Below, piece by piece: positions 7,653 to 17,126 of a stretch of 64,000 nt of DNA (its first letter is position 1; every line of letters begins with the position of its first letter). A model generated the notes under the pieces. It was not told where the DNA came from and ran no database searches. It was given only the letters and a program-made list of their open reading frames with translations. The stretch is from Microcystis panniformis FACHB-1757 (lineage in GTDB: Bacteria > Cyanobacteriota > Cyanobacteriia > Cyanobacteriales > Microcystaceae): the NCBI RefSeq assembly GCF_001264245.1, contig NZ_CP011339.1, positions 3,720,001-3,784,000 of the forward strand, given 5' to 3'. The position numbers were made by a program, and so were the translations under genes.

Positions 7653-8969
7653 ATGACTTTTCTAATTCCGACTAGCGTTTGGCGGCAAATTCTTAAAAAG
7701 TTCCCTATACTACTATTCTTAGTATCTTTTCTCATAGTCCTACTATTAGGCTATTTTTCTGCCGCTTTCTCTCAAAGTCGAGATCCTGATATCCGCGGTG
7801 TTTGGATCACCACCAACGATACTGCGATGCTGATGGACAGGGATAAACGACAACAGGCGATCGAGCAATTAGTTAATCTTAATTTTAATGCTATCTATCC
7901 CGTGGTCTGGAATTCCGGTTATGCTCTCTATCCCAGTGCGATCGCCCAACGGGAAGGAATACAGCCTTTTGTGCCTACGGGAGCGCAGGGACAAGATATC
8001 TTGGCAGAATTGGTGGAACAAACCCGTGGCAGGGGATTATTGGTCATTCCTTGGTTTGAATTCGGATTTATGGCCCCTCCCACCTCGGAATTAGCCTTAA
8101 AACATCAAGACTGGTTAACCCAAAAACGCGACGGGGGGACCACTTGGGTGGGGGCAGCCGGTGAGGTGGTGTGGTTGAACCCTTTCCGTCCCGAAGTGCA
8201 GAATTTTCTGCGGGAGTTAGTCTTGGAAGTGGTGAGACAATACGATATTAACGGCATCCAATTCGACGATCATCTGAGTTTACCCAACGAATTCGGCTAT
8301 GATCCCTATACTATCGCCCTTTATCAACAGGAAACCGAAAAAACGCCCCCAGCTAACCCCCGGGATCCCGAATGGACAAAATGGCGGGCCGATAAAATCA
8401 CCGCTTTTCTGGCTAATCTCAAAGAATCAATTCAGGCAGTTAAACCGAATATACTGCTTTCGATCGCCCCTAATCCCTACGAATTCGCCTATAATGGTCA
8501 TTTACAGGATTGGCTCGGTTGGGTGCGGCAAGGATTAGTCGATGAGTTAATCGTACAGGTTTATCGTCCCGATCTGCCCAGTTTTCTCAAACAAATAGAG
8601 CGTCCCGAAATTCAGGAAACCCAGCAAACTATCCCCACCGGTGTGGGGGTTTTAACCGGTTTACGCAATCGACCGATTGCCCTACCCTTGATTGAAGAAA
8701 AGGTATTGGCTGCTCGTCAACGGGGTTTAGGGGTGATTTTCTTCTTTTATGAAAGTCTCTGGCAGCAAGCTTTGGAACCGCCAGAAACCAGAAAAGCGGC
8801 AATTCAAGCGATGTTTTCGCAACCCATCACTCCCCGTCTTCCCGTGCTGGAAAATATCCCCTTAGTTAGTACACCTGAACCTGTTGACCAGCCAGAACTA
8901 ACCCCCACACCTCCCCCCTTAGCTCCGGACGGGATCGAAATTCCTGTAATTCCCCCTCCGGGTAGTTAA
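7653..8969 (+). CDS. Family 10-like glycosyl hydrolase (GHL10/DUF187), membrane-anchored or secreted
   Basis: 438 aa. An N-terminal hydrophobic segment (about residues 15-38) acts as signal or anchor. The body (RGVWITTNDTAML, NFNAIYPVVWNSGYALYP, GIQFDDHLSLP) matches the GHL10 (formerly DUF187) TIM-barrel family related to alpha-amylase-type hydrolases, common in cyanobacterial cell envelopes. The C-terminus is a Pro-rich linker (TPTPPPLAPDG) with no second domain. The substrate is not known; cell-wall or exopolysaccharide glycan is inferred. The gene is bracketed by inverted copies of a palindromic repeat, so it may have moved or been recombined as a unit. Confidence 0.8.
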   Translation: MTFLIPTSVWRQILKKFPILLFLVSFLIVLLLGYFSAAFSQSRDPDIRGVWITTNDTAMLMDRDKRQQAIEQLVNLNFNAIYPVVWNSGYALYPSAIAQREGIQPFVPTGAQGQDILAELVEQTRGRGLLVIPWFEFGFMAPPTSELALKHQDWLTQKRDGGTTWVGAAGEVVWLNPFRPEVQNFLRELVLEVVRQYDINGIQFDDHLSLPNEFGYDPYTIALYQQETEKTPPANPRDPEWTKWRADKITAFLANLKESIQAVKPNILLSIAPNPYEFAYNGHLQDWLGWVRQGLVDELIVQVYRPDLPSFLKQIERPEIQETQQTIPTGVGVLTGLRNRPIALPLIEEKVLAARQRGLGVIFFFYESLWQQALEPPETRKAAIQAMFSQPITPRLPVLENIPLVSTPEPVDQPELTPTPPPLAPDGIEIPVIPPPGS

Positions 8970-9104
8970 TAGCAATTTTTGCCCATCAAAATTATACTAA
9001 ATCCTGTTTAAAAGGTATAGGAGAGTGGCGGGATTTTTTTCAGTGTTGCCAAAGGCACGGCGTAGCCGTCCAGTAAACAGTAAACAGTGAAATGAAAACT
9101 CACA

Positions 9105-9306
9105 TCTGATTAAATGCTGACGTCTAAAAAGCTTGTCAAGATTGCCGAGAAGCAGCATTTAAGTAGGGAGGCACAATTATTTGTAGGATGGGTTAGCGGT
9201 AGCGTAACCCATGCAGGCGTTGGGTTTCATGCTTCAACCCAACCTACGTTCTGATTAAATGCTGATGTCTAAAAAGCTTGTCAAGATTACAGAGAAGCAG
9301 CATTTA
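9105..9306. repeat. 57-bp direct repeats flanking an inverted palindromic element (copy 2)
   Basis: Positions 9105-9161 and 9250-9306 are near-identical 57-bp direct repeats. Each contains a 51-bp core whose ends are TAAATGCTG and CAGCATTTA. Between them (9162-9249) lies an inverted copy of the element at 7449-7572. The structure looks like one small element inserted into, or duplicated around, another. The rest of the gap after the GH10-like gene (8970-9104) holds short CAGTAAA repeats and no gene. Confidence 0.8.
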
Positions 9307-9307
9307 T

Positions 9308-10063
9308 TCAGAGTAAATCTTCTAGTTTTATGGTCATATAATCTTGAGTTTGATTGGGATTTTGGATAAACCTAACGACGATTTTATCTCGTTCTTCTAA
9401 TAGGGTTTCTAGGGTTAATAAATTTGATTCTGTAGATTGAGAGAGAATTTTATATAAGGTACTCTCGCTCAAATTATAGTCTGGCTCATTTTCTTTGGCA
9501 AGATCACTAATTTCGTTGCGATTATAAAAAATAATTCCTCTGAATTGCACAAATATTTGTGCATTTTGATAGTTTTTCTGGGGATTAGCATGATTATTGA
9601 GAGTCAGAAGCATATAGATTCTATTCATCCCGCTTTGAAATTTACCAGCAATCTGCTTTAATGTGCTTTCTTTGTCTTTTTTTGCCTGTAGGGATGCTTT
9701 AAGTTCAATTAAACAAATTTGCAGATGATAATTGAGAATTTTACCAGCATCATCGACTTTTCTCTGTAAAACTAATATAGCTTTTTCAGGGGTTTTGCCG
9801 GAAGCAGAGATACCGGGTAACTCTTTTTCTAAATTGATAACCCAGATTTTATCTACTTCTGTAGATATATTTTTGTCATTTTTAGACGATAACTTTAAGT
9901 GATTAATAACTACTTTCTTTAAATCGCTCTTATTTGTTTCTAGAATTTCAATATACTCATCCTGACTAGGGGAGATTTCTTCAATAAAACCCTGTTTTTC
10001 TAAAGCTTGATGAAACTCTTGTCTAAGGGAAAATATTTCTTTTTTTGAGTTAGACTTACTCAT
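9308..10063 (-). CDS. Hypothetical protein, candidate nuclease partner of an AAA ATPase
   Basis: 251 aa, no signal peptide or membrane segment, Lys/Glu-rich N-terminus. I do not recognise the family. The middle part has a beta-strand-like segment ending LIELKASL, preceded by VDDAGKI. This resembles the D...ExK core of PD-(D/E)XK nucleases, but the match is weak and unaligned. The start codon overlaps the end of the upstream ATPase gene by eight bases, which implies translational coupling and a shared function. The pair resembles the layout of ATPase-plus-effector defence modules. The stop codon abuts a repeated element. Confidence 0.65.
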   Translation of the reverse strand: MSKSNSKKEIFSLRQEFHQALEKQGFIEEISPSQDEYIEILETNKSDLKKVVINHLKLSSKNDKNISTEVDKIWVINLEKELPGISASGKTPEKAILVLQRKVDDAGKILNYHLQICLIELKASLQAKKDKESTLKQIAGKFQSGMNRIYMLLTLNNHANPQKNYQNAQIFVQFRGIIFYNRNEISDLAKENEPDYNLSESTLYKILSQSTESNLLTLETLLEERDKIVVRFIQNPNQTQDYMTIKLEDLL

Positions 10064-11531
10064 TCTCTGCTAAATAGATATGATTGGTTAAAATTTCGCC
10101 AGATTTCTGCACAGAGTTGATAACTTCTTTAAAGTTACGAAAATAAACACCATATTCACTGGTTCCATAATCAATAATTTTATCACCCGTGAAAAAGTAA
10201 ACCCCTAAGTCTTCTTTAGCAATTGAAATTTCTGGATTTAAATTTTTTAATTGATTATCTTCAATAATTTTTGTGACATCAACATCATAACTTTTTAAGG
10301 TATGAAGATAAACATAATTGTTGAGAATATCGGTTAAAATTGGGCTATGGGTGGTGATCAAAACCCGATTATCATGCTCGGTGACAAATTGAACTAAAAT
10401 ATCCATTAAGCGAATTTGATTTTCGGGATGCAAATTAACTTCTGGTTCATCTATCATCAAAAAATTGTTTTTTTCCTTGGCCCAATATTTCAGGTAAAGA
10501 TACAAGATAGTCAACTGATTGACTGAAGATGAAGCTAGATACATGGGTAAATCTTTGCTTTCATCGAATTTAAAAGAAAATTGAATAGGTGCGATCGATT
10601 CTAGACTAGAAATCGTGATTTCTCCTCCCATTAATCCGATCATCTTTTCAATCAGAGAATTATAAACTGAATTAATTTTTTTATTGGTATTGAGAGAATA
10701 AAGCGACTCAATCACTTTATTCATTGGTTCCGTATAAGACCTTTTGGGTAATTGTTCTTGAAGACGTTTGAATATATCCCGATTAGTATCAACATCATCA
10801 TCAATATTTTCTATTAATTCTTGCAATCGACGATTATACTCACTTCTTTTATTTCTCTCTATCTCATAAATGTACTGGTAGAAAACAGGAAAAAAACTAC
10901 GACTAGCGGGGATAAAAAAAGTATCTTCTGCATGAGACAAAAGCACTCTTATTATTGACGGAATAATTACTGATTCCTTGTATGGTTTAGCTCTCTCAAA
11001 AAAGTCTCTGGGTATTTGATCAAATACTTTTTCAGGTATATTAGGTTCTTTTATATTTATTGTTAGGCTACCTTTGCCCTTGCTAATCTGTAAATACTCC
11101 AGATCATTATTTCCTGCAACACGAACCAAAAAAGTTGTTTTAAATTTCGTCTCTTTAAATTCTTGGATATTTGCTTGAAAAATTAATTTATTGGAACCAA
11201 TAATCGTTTCTTTAATACTGGCATCAAGATTATAAGTATTAACAACTTCTTTTTCAATAAACTGGCTAAATTTATTGAGAATCTCATCGATTAATTCTTG
11301 ATTGATAGTAATTTTTTTAATAGGTTTTTCCGAGTCAATTACTAAAGAATCAATTTGGGTATTTTCGGAAAACTTTCTAATATTGTCATTATTAAAAATT
11401 GTCCATAAAAGCTGAGAAACTAGGGTTTTGCCACTATTATTGTAACCAATAAAAGTATAAAACTTCTTGGTTAAATCTATAGCTTGATTATTATTTCTAA
11501 TTGATCCCAAATTCTTGATCAGTAGTTCCAT
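10056..11531 (-). CDS. AAA family (SMC/OLD-like) ATPase
   Basis: About 491 aa from the ATG at 11531; a GTG at 11549 in the same frame would add six residues. Walker A is GYNNSGKT at residues 29-36. Walker B FLMIDEPEVNLHPENQ and the H-loop LITTHSP sit near the C-terminus, as in ABC/SMC-type AAA proteins of the AAA_15/OLD-like group. Between them is a long helical, charged region (NRRLQELIENIDDDVDTN). Such ATPases drive many phage- and plasmid-defence systems and usually need a partner effector; the overlapping downstream gene is the obvious candidate. No TOPRIM domain is visible, so it is not a complete OLD nuclease on its own. Confidence 0.8.
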   Translation of the reverse strand: MELLIKNLGSIRNNNQAIDLTKKFYTFIGYNNSGKTLVSQLLWTIFNNDNIRKFSENTQIDSLVIDSEKPIKKITINQELIDEILNKFSQFIEKEVVNTYNLDASIKETIIGSNKLIFQANIQEFKETKFKTTFLVRVAGNNDLEYLQISKGKGSLTINIKEPNIPEKVFDQIPRDFFERAKPYKESVIIPSIIRVLLSHAEDTFFIPASRSFFPVFYQYIYEIERNKRSEYNRRLQELIENIDDDVDTNRDIFKRLQEQLPKRSYTEPMNKVIESLYSLNTNKKINSVYNSLIEKMIGLMGGEITISSLESIAPIQFSFKFDESKDLPMYLASSSVNQLTILYLYLKYWAKEKNNFLMIDEPEVNLHPENQIRLMDILVQFVTEHDNRVLITTHSPILTDILNNYVYLHTLKSYDVDVTKIIEDNQLKNLNPEISIAKEDLGVYFFTGDKIIDYGTSEYGVYFRNFKEVINSVQKSGEILTNHIYLAENE

Positions 11532-11601
11532 ATTATTTTTACCAATCACACCGAGAGGATAACTAATTTTTTAAAGGTGGACAAAATGCCCACCCTTAAA
11601 A

Positions 11602-14226
11602 CTATTGTAAACTGCTAGTTAACTGACTTTTGGCCTTAGCTAAAGCTTCGCTTAACTTACTAGCATCCCGTCCCCCAGCTTGAGCTAAATTGGGACGACC
11701 ACCACCACCACCGGCGCAGATTTTAGCGATCGCACCGATAAATTTACCCGCTTGTAAACCCTTATCTTTAATCACCCGGGGACTAAAAGCGGCCACTAAA
11801 CTCACTTTATCAGCTGCGGGAGTCGAGGCCAAAATCACCGCCCCTTCCCCTAATTTTTGCTGTAGTCTTTCGGCTGCGGCCATCAAAGCATTAGCATCAA
11901 TATCGCCCAAAGAAGCGACTAATAGCTTAAATTCGCCGATAGATTCAGCTTGAGATAGCAAAGCATCCGATTTATTTAGTGCCAACTCCTGTTTAACCGC
12001 TTCTAACTGCTTTTGTGTGCCTTTTAACTCCGATTGTAGGGCCGTAATGCGATCGGGAATTTCCAGAGGTTTGACCTTAAAGCGATCGCACAAATCCCGC
12101 ACCACCTGATCCCGTTCATTCAGGTATGCTAACACGGCAGGGCCAGCCACCGCTTCGATGCGACGAATTCCCGCGGCGATTCCCGTCTCGGAGATGATTT
12201 TAAATAAACCGATCTCGGCGGTATTTTTAACGTGAGTTCCCCCGCATAATTCCATAGAAACGCTAGGAATATCAATAACTCGCACTTCTGAGCCGTATTT
12301 CTCGCCAAACATGGCAATAGCTCCCTTCTGCTTCGCTTCTTCCAATCCCATCACTGCTATCTGGGTGTCATGCGCTTCGGCAATCCAAGTGTTAATCTGT
12401 TCTTCCACCTGTTGCAATTCAGCGCTAGTCAGGGGACGAGGACAGTTAAAATCAAAACGGAGGCGCTCAAAACTAACGAGGGAACCTGCTTGGGAAATCC
12501 CAGCATCGACAAGCTTTTTCAATGCCGATTGTAGCAGATGGGTGGCGGTATGATTAGCTTGAGCGCGACGACGACAGGAACGGTCAATCTGTGCATTAAT
12601 TGTATCGCCGGTGGTGACAATTCCCCGCTCAATCCGACCAAAATGGATAAAAATCCCCGATTCTTTCTGCACATCCTCAACGCGGATAAGCAGATTATCG
12701 CCGGTTAAATAACCCTTATCACCGATTTGTCCACCCGATTCGGCATAAAAAGGAGTTTGATCGAGAACTACCTGCACTTCAGTGCCTGCTGCGGCCGATT
12801 CCACCGTTTTCCCAGCGACTAAAACCGCCGTTACTGTTGCGGTTGCTTGCAAATCCGTATAACCGAGAAATTCCGTCGGGTGAATATGTTCCGCCAGCTT
12901 ATCTAAACTACCCTGTACCGTCAAATCTATGGTTTCGTGGGCGGCTTTTGATCTTTGCTGCTGTTTTTTCATTTCCTGCTCGAAACCCGCCGTATCGACG
13001 CTTAAACCCTGCTCCTCAGCGATTTCTTGAGTGAGTTCGAGGGGGAAGCCATAGGTATCATAAAGGGTAAAGGCATCGACTCCCGAAATCTGGCTTTTTT
13101 CTTTTTCTAGAATCGATTCGAGCAGTTTCTCGCCTCTTTCTAGGGTTTCTAAAAATCTCGCTTCTTCTCGCTCTAATTCTGCCTTGATCACCGTTTCCCG
13201 TTCCCGAACATTGCCATAGACGGACTCAGAAAGAGCGATCGCCACTTCCGCCACTTTGGTGATAAATTGACCTTCAATACCGATCAAACGCCCGTGTCGT
13301 ACTACTCTCCGAATCAGACGACGCAGGACGTAACCTCTGTCATTATTCGATGCTGAGATACCATCCGCTATCATATGTACTACCGAGCGCACATGATCAC
13401 CGATGACTTTTAGGGAAACTTTCGTTTTTTCGTCCGCTTTCTGGTAGTCTATGGCTGCTAACCGGGCTGCTTCGGCGATAATCGGGAAAATTAGGTCAGT
13501 TTCGTAGTTATTGGCGACTTTTTGCAGGATTTGCGCCATCCGTTCCAAACCCATCCCCGTATCGATGTTTTTATTCGCTAGGGGTGTCAGATTGCCATCC
13601 GCGTCGCGGTTATACTGCATGAAGACGAGGTTATAAAACTCGATAAAACGGCTATCATCCTCTAAATCGATGGTTTTATCCCCTAATTCGGGGTGAAAAT
13701 CGTAGTAAATTTCCGAACAGGGACCACAGGGACCCGTGGGACCCGATACCCAAAAGTTATCCTCTTCGCCCATTTTTTGGATACGATGGGCAGGAATACC
13801 GATTTTATCGCGCCAGATAGCGAAAGCTTCCTCATCCTCCCTAAAGACACTAACGACTAATCTTTCGGGGGGAAGGTTAAAAACTTCTGTGGACAATTCC
13901 CAGGCCCAAGCGATCGCTTGTTCTTTAAAATAATCACCAAAGCTAAAATTGCCCAACATCTCAAAAAAAGTATGGTGTCTAGCAGTCCGGCCGACATTTT
14001 CGATATCGTTGGTGCGAATACATTTTTGGGAAGTGGTAGCGCGGGGAAATTCTGGGGTCTTTTGCCCTAAGAAAATCGGTTTAAAAGGGAGCATTCCCGC
14101 AATAGTCAGCAAAACGGTGGGGTCTTCTGGGACTAGAGAGGCACTAGGGAGAATTTTATGGTTTCTGGCCGCAAAAAAGTCTAAAAATCGCTGGCGAATC
14201 TCGCTTCCGCTTAGGTGGTTACTCAT
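11602..14226 (-). CDS. alaS: Alanine--tRNA ligase
   Basis: 874 aa, normal length. The class II catalytic core is at the N-terminus (RQRFLDFFAARNH, TTSQKCIRTNDIENVGRTARH). The editing domain carries HTATHLLQSALK and the C-Ala domain ends with GGGGGRPNLAQAGG. It charges tRNA-Ala and clears Ser/Gly mischarging in the cytoplasm. The start at 14226 (MSNHLSGSEIRQRF) fits the family. Several open frames on the opposite strand within this gene are shadows. The gene is monocistronic, with about 70 bp to each neighbour. Confidence 0.98.
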   Translation of the reverse strand: MSNHLSGSEIRQRFLDFFAARNHKILPSASLVPEDPTVLLTIAGMLPFKPIFLGQKTPEFPRATTSQKCIRTNDIENVGRTARHHTFFEMLGNFSFGDYFKEQAIAWAWELSTEVFNLPPERLVVSVFREDEEAFAIWRDKIGIPAHRIQKMGEEDNFWVSGPTGPCGPCSEIYYDFHPELGDKTIDLEDDSRFIEFYNLVFMQYNRDADGNLTPLANKNIDTGMGLERMAQILQKVANNYETDLIFPIIAEAARLAAIDYQKADEKTKVSLKVIGDHVRSVVHMIADGISASNNDRGYVLRRLIRRVVRHGRLIGIEGQFITKVAEVAIALSESVYGNVRERETVIKAELEREEARFLETLERGEKLLESILEKEKSQISGVDAFTLYDTYGFPLELTQEIAEEQGLSVDTAGFEQEMKKQQQRSKAAHETIDLTVQGSLDKLAEHIHPTEFLGYTDLQATATVTAVLVAGKTVESAAAGTEVQVVLDQTPFYAESGGQIGDKGYLTGDNLLIRVEDVQKESGIFIHFGRIERGIVTTGDTINAQIDRSCRRRAQANHTATHLLQSALKKLVDAGISQAGSLVSFERLRFDFNCPRPLTSAELQQVEEQINTWIAEAHDTQIAVMGLEEAKQKGAIAMFGEKYGSEVRVIDIPSVSMELCGGTHVKNTAEIGLFKIISETGIAAGIRRIEAVAGPAVLAYLNERDQVVRDLCDRFKVKPLEIPDRITALQSELKGTQKQLEAVKQELALNKSDALLSQAESIGEFKLLVASLGDIDANALMAAAERLQQKLGEGAVILASTPAADKVSLVAAFSPRVIKDKGLQAGKFIGAIAKICAGGGGGRPNLAQAGGRDASKLSEALAKAKSQLTSSLQ

Positions 14227-14297
14227 AGAAGATGTCAGTTAGTCAGAAAATGCCTATTTTATCCATTGTGGCATTTTTGCGTTTTAACTCTCCACCT

Positions 14298-15176
14298 TTA
14301 CTCTCGCGCCGCTTGTCGGACTTGTTCTAAGTTTAAATCCAAAGCTTGAGCGATTTGTTCCACACTTAAACCCAAAGCAAGCAAACGGGGAATAGATTCC
14401 AGTTTAGCCTCTAGTTTTCCTCGCTCTAGTCCTCGCTCTAGTCCGCGCTCTAGTCCTTGTTCTAGTCCTTGTTCGATTCCTTCCTGTTTAGTTGCTTCCT
14501 TCCATTCCTGATAGGTTTGAGATAAGGTCATAAACACCTCTCTATCTTCAGTTTCTAGGATGTTATTTATTTCCATAGTAACCCGCCAACTAATCAATAA
14601 TTCCAGGACATTTTCCCGAAAAGCATTACCTTGAGGTAATTCTAACAATTCTCGCACCGCTTGGTTTTGAGTTTTTCCCCGTCCTAATAATCTTAACCAG
14701 AGAGTCTCAGCAGTCACAGGCAATTGATTAATAGCGATAATTGCCGTGCGATAAAGCGCGGGAAGAAAATAGACTCCTTCTGGCCAATCTGGGTCTAATT
14801 TTGCCCCAATACTCTCTAAAACAGTGATACCAACGGAAGGGGATAAAATCCACAAACGAGGGGCATTGTCTTCATTGTAACTCTGATTTTCCCGTTTAGC
14901 TTGTCTTTGCAGTTCGGCTAAAATCGTCAAAAGTTTCGCTAAACAATTACGAATCTCGCTCCGGTTGGGAGGATTGCGATAGGGTTCAATTAAGACAGTA
15001 TTAAGGACAATTCTGCCTAATAATCCCAGATAATCGGGGTTGGGTTCGGGATTGGGGGAAAAAAATACATCTATCTGTCGAGTTTCATCGCTGACTTCTT
15101 TGCTGATTTCGACGATTCCCAGGGGAGAAAGTAATTGTTCAAGGTAGTTTTTGGCAAATTGGTCATGGGGTTTCAT
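14298..15176 (-). CDS. Rpn-like/DUF4351-type protein, tandem copy 3
   Basis: 292 aa and nearly identical to the two copies upstream. The N-terminal half (EISKEVSDETRQIDVFFSP, IVLNTVLIEPYRNPP) resembles the PD-(D/E)XK-like domain of Rpn/PD-(D/E)XK transposase-family proteins widespread in cyanobacteria. A variable charged repeat (GLEQGLERGLERG) follows, then a C-terminal helix pair LGLSVEQIAQALDLNLEQVR as in DUF4351. The canonical E-x-K/Q of the nuclease is not clear here (IEPYR), so catalysis is uncertain. The start overlaps the preceding copy by four bases, so all three form an operon. Confidence 0.7.
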   Translation of the reverse strand: MKPHDQFAKNYLEQLLSPLGIVEISKEVSDETRQIDVFFSPNPEPNPDYLGLLGRIVLNTVLIEPYRNPPNRSEIRNCLAKLLTILAELQRQAKRENQSYNEDNAPRLWILSPSVGITVLESIGAKLDPDWPEGVYFLPALYRTAIIAINQLPVTAETLWLRLLGRGKTQNQAVRELLELPQGNAFRENVLELLISWRVTMEINNILETEDREVFMTLSQTYQEWKEATKQEGIEQGLEQGLERGLERGLERGKLEAKLESIPRLLALGLSVEQIAQALDLNLEQVRQAARE

Positions 15177-16069
15177 GGAGTTTCTTGAATAGCTTGTCGG
15201 ACTTGTTCTAAGTCTAAATCCAAAGCTTGAGCGATTTGTTCCACACTTAAACCCAAAGCAAGCAAACGGGGAATAGATTCCAGTTTAGCCTCTAGTTTTC
15301 CGCGCTCTAGTCCGCGCTCTAGTCCGCGCTCTAGTCCGCGCTCTAGTCCTTGTTCTAGTCCTTGTTCGATTCCTTCCTGTTTAGTTGCTTCCTTCCATTC
15401 CTGATAGGTTTGAGATAAGGTCATAAACACCTCTCTATCCTCAGTTTCTAGGATGTTATTTATTTCCATAGTAACCCGCCAACTAATCAATAATTCCAGG
15501 ACATTTTCCCGAAAAGCATTACCTTGAGGTAATTCTAACAATTCTCGCACCGCTTGGTTTTGAGTTTTTCCCCGTCCTAATAATCTTAACCAGAGAGTCT
15601 CAGCAGTCACAGGCAATTGATTAATAGCGATAATTGCCGTGCGATAAAGCGCGGGAAGAAAATAGACTCCTTCTGGCCAATCTGGGTCTAATTTTGCCCC
15701 AATACTCTCTAAAACAGTGATACCAACGGAAGGGGATAAAATCCACAAACGAGGGGCATTGTCTTCATTGTAACTCTGATTTTCCCGTTTAGCTTGTCTT
15801 TGCAGTTCAGCCAAAATCGTCAAAAGTTTCGCTAAACAATTACGAATCTCGCTCCGATTGGGAGGATTGCGATAGGGTTCAATTAAGACAGTATTAAGGA
15901 CAATTCTGCCTAATAATCCCAGATAATCGGGTTTTGGTTCGGGATTGGGGGAAAAAAATAAATCTATCTGTCGGGTTTCGTCGCTGACTTCTTTGCTGAT
16001 TTCGACGGTTCCCAGGGGAGAAAGTAATTGTTCAAGGTAATTTTTGGCAAATTGGTCATGGGGTTTCAT
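15173..16069 (-). CDS. Rpn-like/DUF4351-type protein, tandem copy 2
   Basis: 298 aa. Identical to copy 3 over most of its length, differing at a few positions and in the number of GLER units (one more than copy 3, encoded by the 12-bp DNA unit CTCTAGTCCGCG). Both ends overlap their neighbours by four bases (ATGA type). The near identity at DNA level shows recent duplication or gene conversion. The C-terminus ends LDLDLEQVRQAIQETP. Function is unknown; recombination-promoting nuclease activity is known for some Rpn proteins but not shown for this subgroup. Confidence 0.7.
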   Translation of the reverse strand: MKPHDQFAKNYLEQLLSPLGTVEISKEVSDETRQIDLFFSPNPEPKPDYLGLLGRIVLNTVLIEPYRNPPNRSEIRNCLAKLLTILAELQRQAKRENQSYNEDNAPRLWILSPSVGITVLESIGAKLDPDWPEGVYFLPALYRTAIIAINQLPVTAETLWLRLLGRGKTQNQAVRELLELPQGNAFRENVLELLISWRVTMEINNILETEDREVFMTLSQTYQEWKEATKQEGIEQGLEQGLERGLERGLERGLERGKLEAKLESIPRLLALGLSVEQIAQALDLDLEQVRQAIQETP

Positions 16070-16950
16070 GGAGTTTCTTGAATAGCTTGTCGGACCTGTT
16101 CTAAGTCTAAATCCAAAGCTTGAGCGATTTGTTCCACACTTAAACCCAAAGCCAGCAAACGGGGAATAGATTCCAGTTTAGCCTCTAGTTTTCCTTCCAG
16201 TTTTCCTTCTAGTTTTCCTTCTAGTTTTCCTTCTAGTTTTCCTTCTAGTTTTCCTTCCTGTTTAGTTGCTTCCTTCCATTCCTGATAGGTTTGAGATAAG
16301 GTCATAAACACCTCTCTATCCTCAGTTTCTAGGATGTTATTTATTTCCATAGTAACCCGCCAACTAATCAATAATTCCAGGACATTTTCCCGAAAAGCAT
16401 TACCTTGAGGTAATTCTAACAATTCTCGCACCGCTTGGTTTTGAGTTTTTCCCCTTCCTAATAATCTTAACCAGAGAGTCTCAGCCGTCACAGGCAATTG
16501 ATTAATAGCGATAATTGCCGTGCGATAAAGCAAGGGAAGAAAATAGACTCCTTCTGGCCAATCTGGCTCTAATTTTGCCCCAATACTCTCTAAAAGAGTC
16601 AGACTAGCGGAAGGGGATAAAATCCACAAACGAGGGGCATTGTCTTCATTGTAACTCTGATTTTCCCGTTTAGCTTGTCTTTGCAGTTCGGATAAAATCG
16701 CCAAAAGTTTCGCTAAACAATTGCGAATCTCGCTCCGGTTGGGAGGATTGCGATAGGGTTCAATTAAGACAGTATTAAGGACAATTCTGCCTAATAATCC
16801 CAGATAATCGGGGTTTGGTTCGGGATTGGGGGAAAAAAATAAATCTATCTGTCGGGTTTCGTCGCTGACTTCTTTGCTGATTTCGACGGTTCCCAGGGGA
16901 GAAAGTAATTGTTCAAGGTAATTTTTGGCAAATTGGTCATGGGGTTTCAT
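16066..16950 (-). CDS. Rpn-like/DUF4351-type protein, tandem copy 1
   Basis: 294 aa, first gene of the three-gene tandem array. It matches copies 2 and 3 but carries a different variable region: six GKLE units plus GKLEAKLE instead of GLER units. It also has several private substitutions (SASLTLLESIGAKLEPDW), so it is the most diverged copy. The repeat tract predicts a charged helix or coiled coil linking the N-terminal nuclease-like domain to the C-terminal helix pair. No promoter is obvious in the 110 bp upstream apart from a terminator for the next gene. Confidence 0.7.
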   Translation of the reverse strand: MKPHDQFAKNYLEQLLSPLGTVEISKEVSDETRQIDLFFSPNPEPNPDYLGLLGRIVLNTVLIEPYRNPPNRSEIRNCLAKLLAILSELQRQAKRENQSYNEDNAPRLWILSPSASLTLLESIGAKLEPDWPEGVYFLPLLYRTAIIAINQLPVTAETLWLRLLGRGKTQNQAVRELLELPQGNAFRENVLELLISWRVTMEINNILETEDREVFMTLSQTYQEWKEATKQEGKLEGKLEGKLEGKLEGKLEGKLEAKLESIPRLLALGLSVEQIAQALDLDLEQVRQAIQETP

Positions 16951-16992
16951 GGACTGAACAGTTAATCGATAATTCTCAATTGTATAGCTATT

Positions 16993-17019
16993 AAAAAAGT
17001 GGGTTATTTAAACCCACTT
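16993..17019 (-). terminator. Rho-independent terminator
   Basis: Read on the minus strand, AGTGGGTTTAAATAACCCACT forms a near-perfect hairpin followed by a run of T. It is placed to end the DUF2949 gene transcript before the Rpn-like array. Confidence 0.75.
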
Positions 17020-17126
17020 CTCAAGTGATGATTGGTAGTTTTTAAGATGGGAATTTTCAAATTGTGCCAGAAACTATGAGCAACCATGGCAATTATTCTC
17101 CTTGTCAATAGTGAGCAATTGCAAGA

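Noticed and set aside
11690..14242. Several open frames opposite alaS
   Set aside because: Codon shadows of a well-conserved gene; no protein motifs or ribosome sites.
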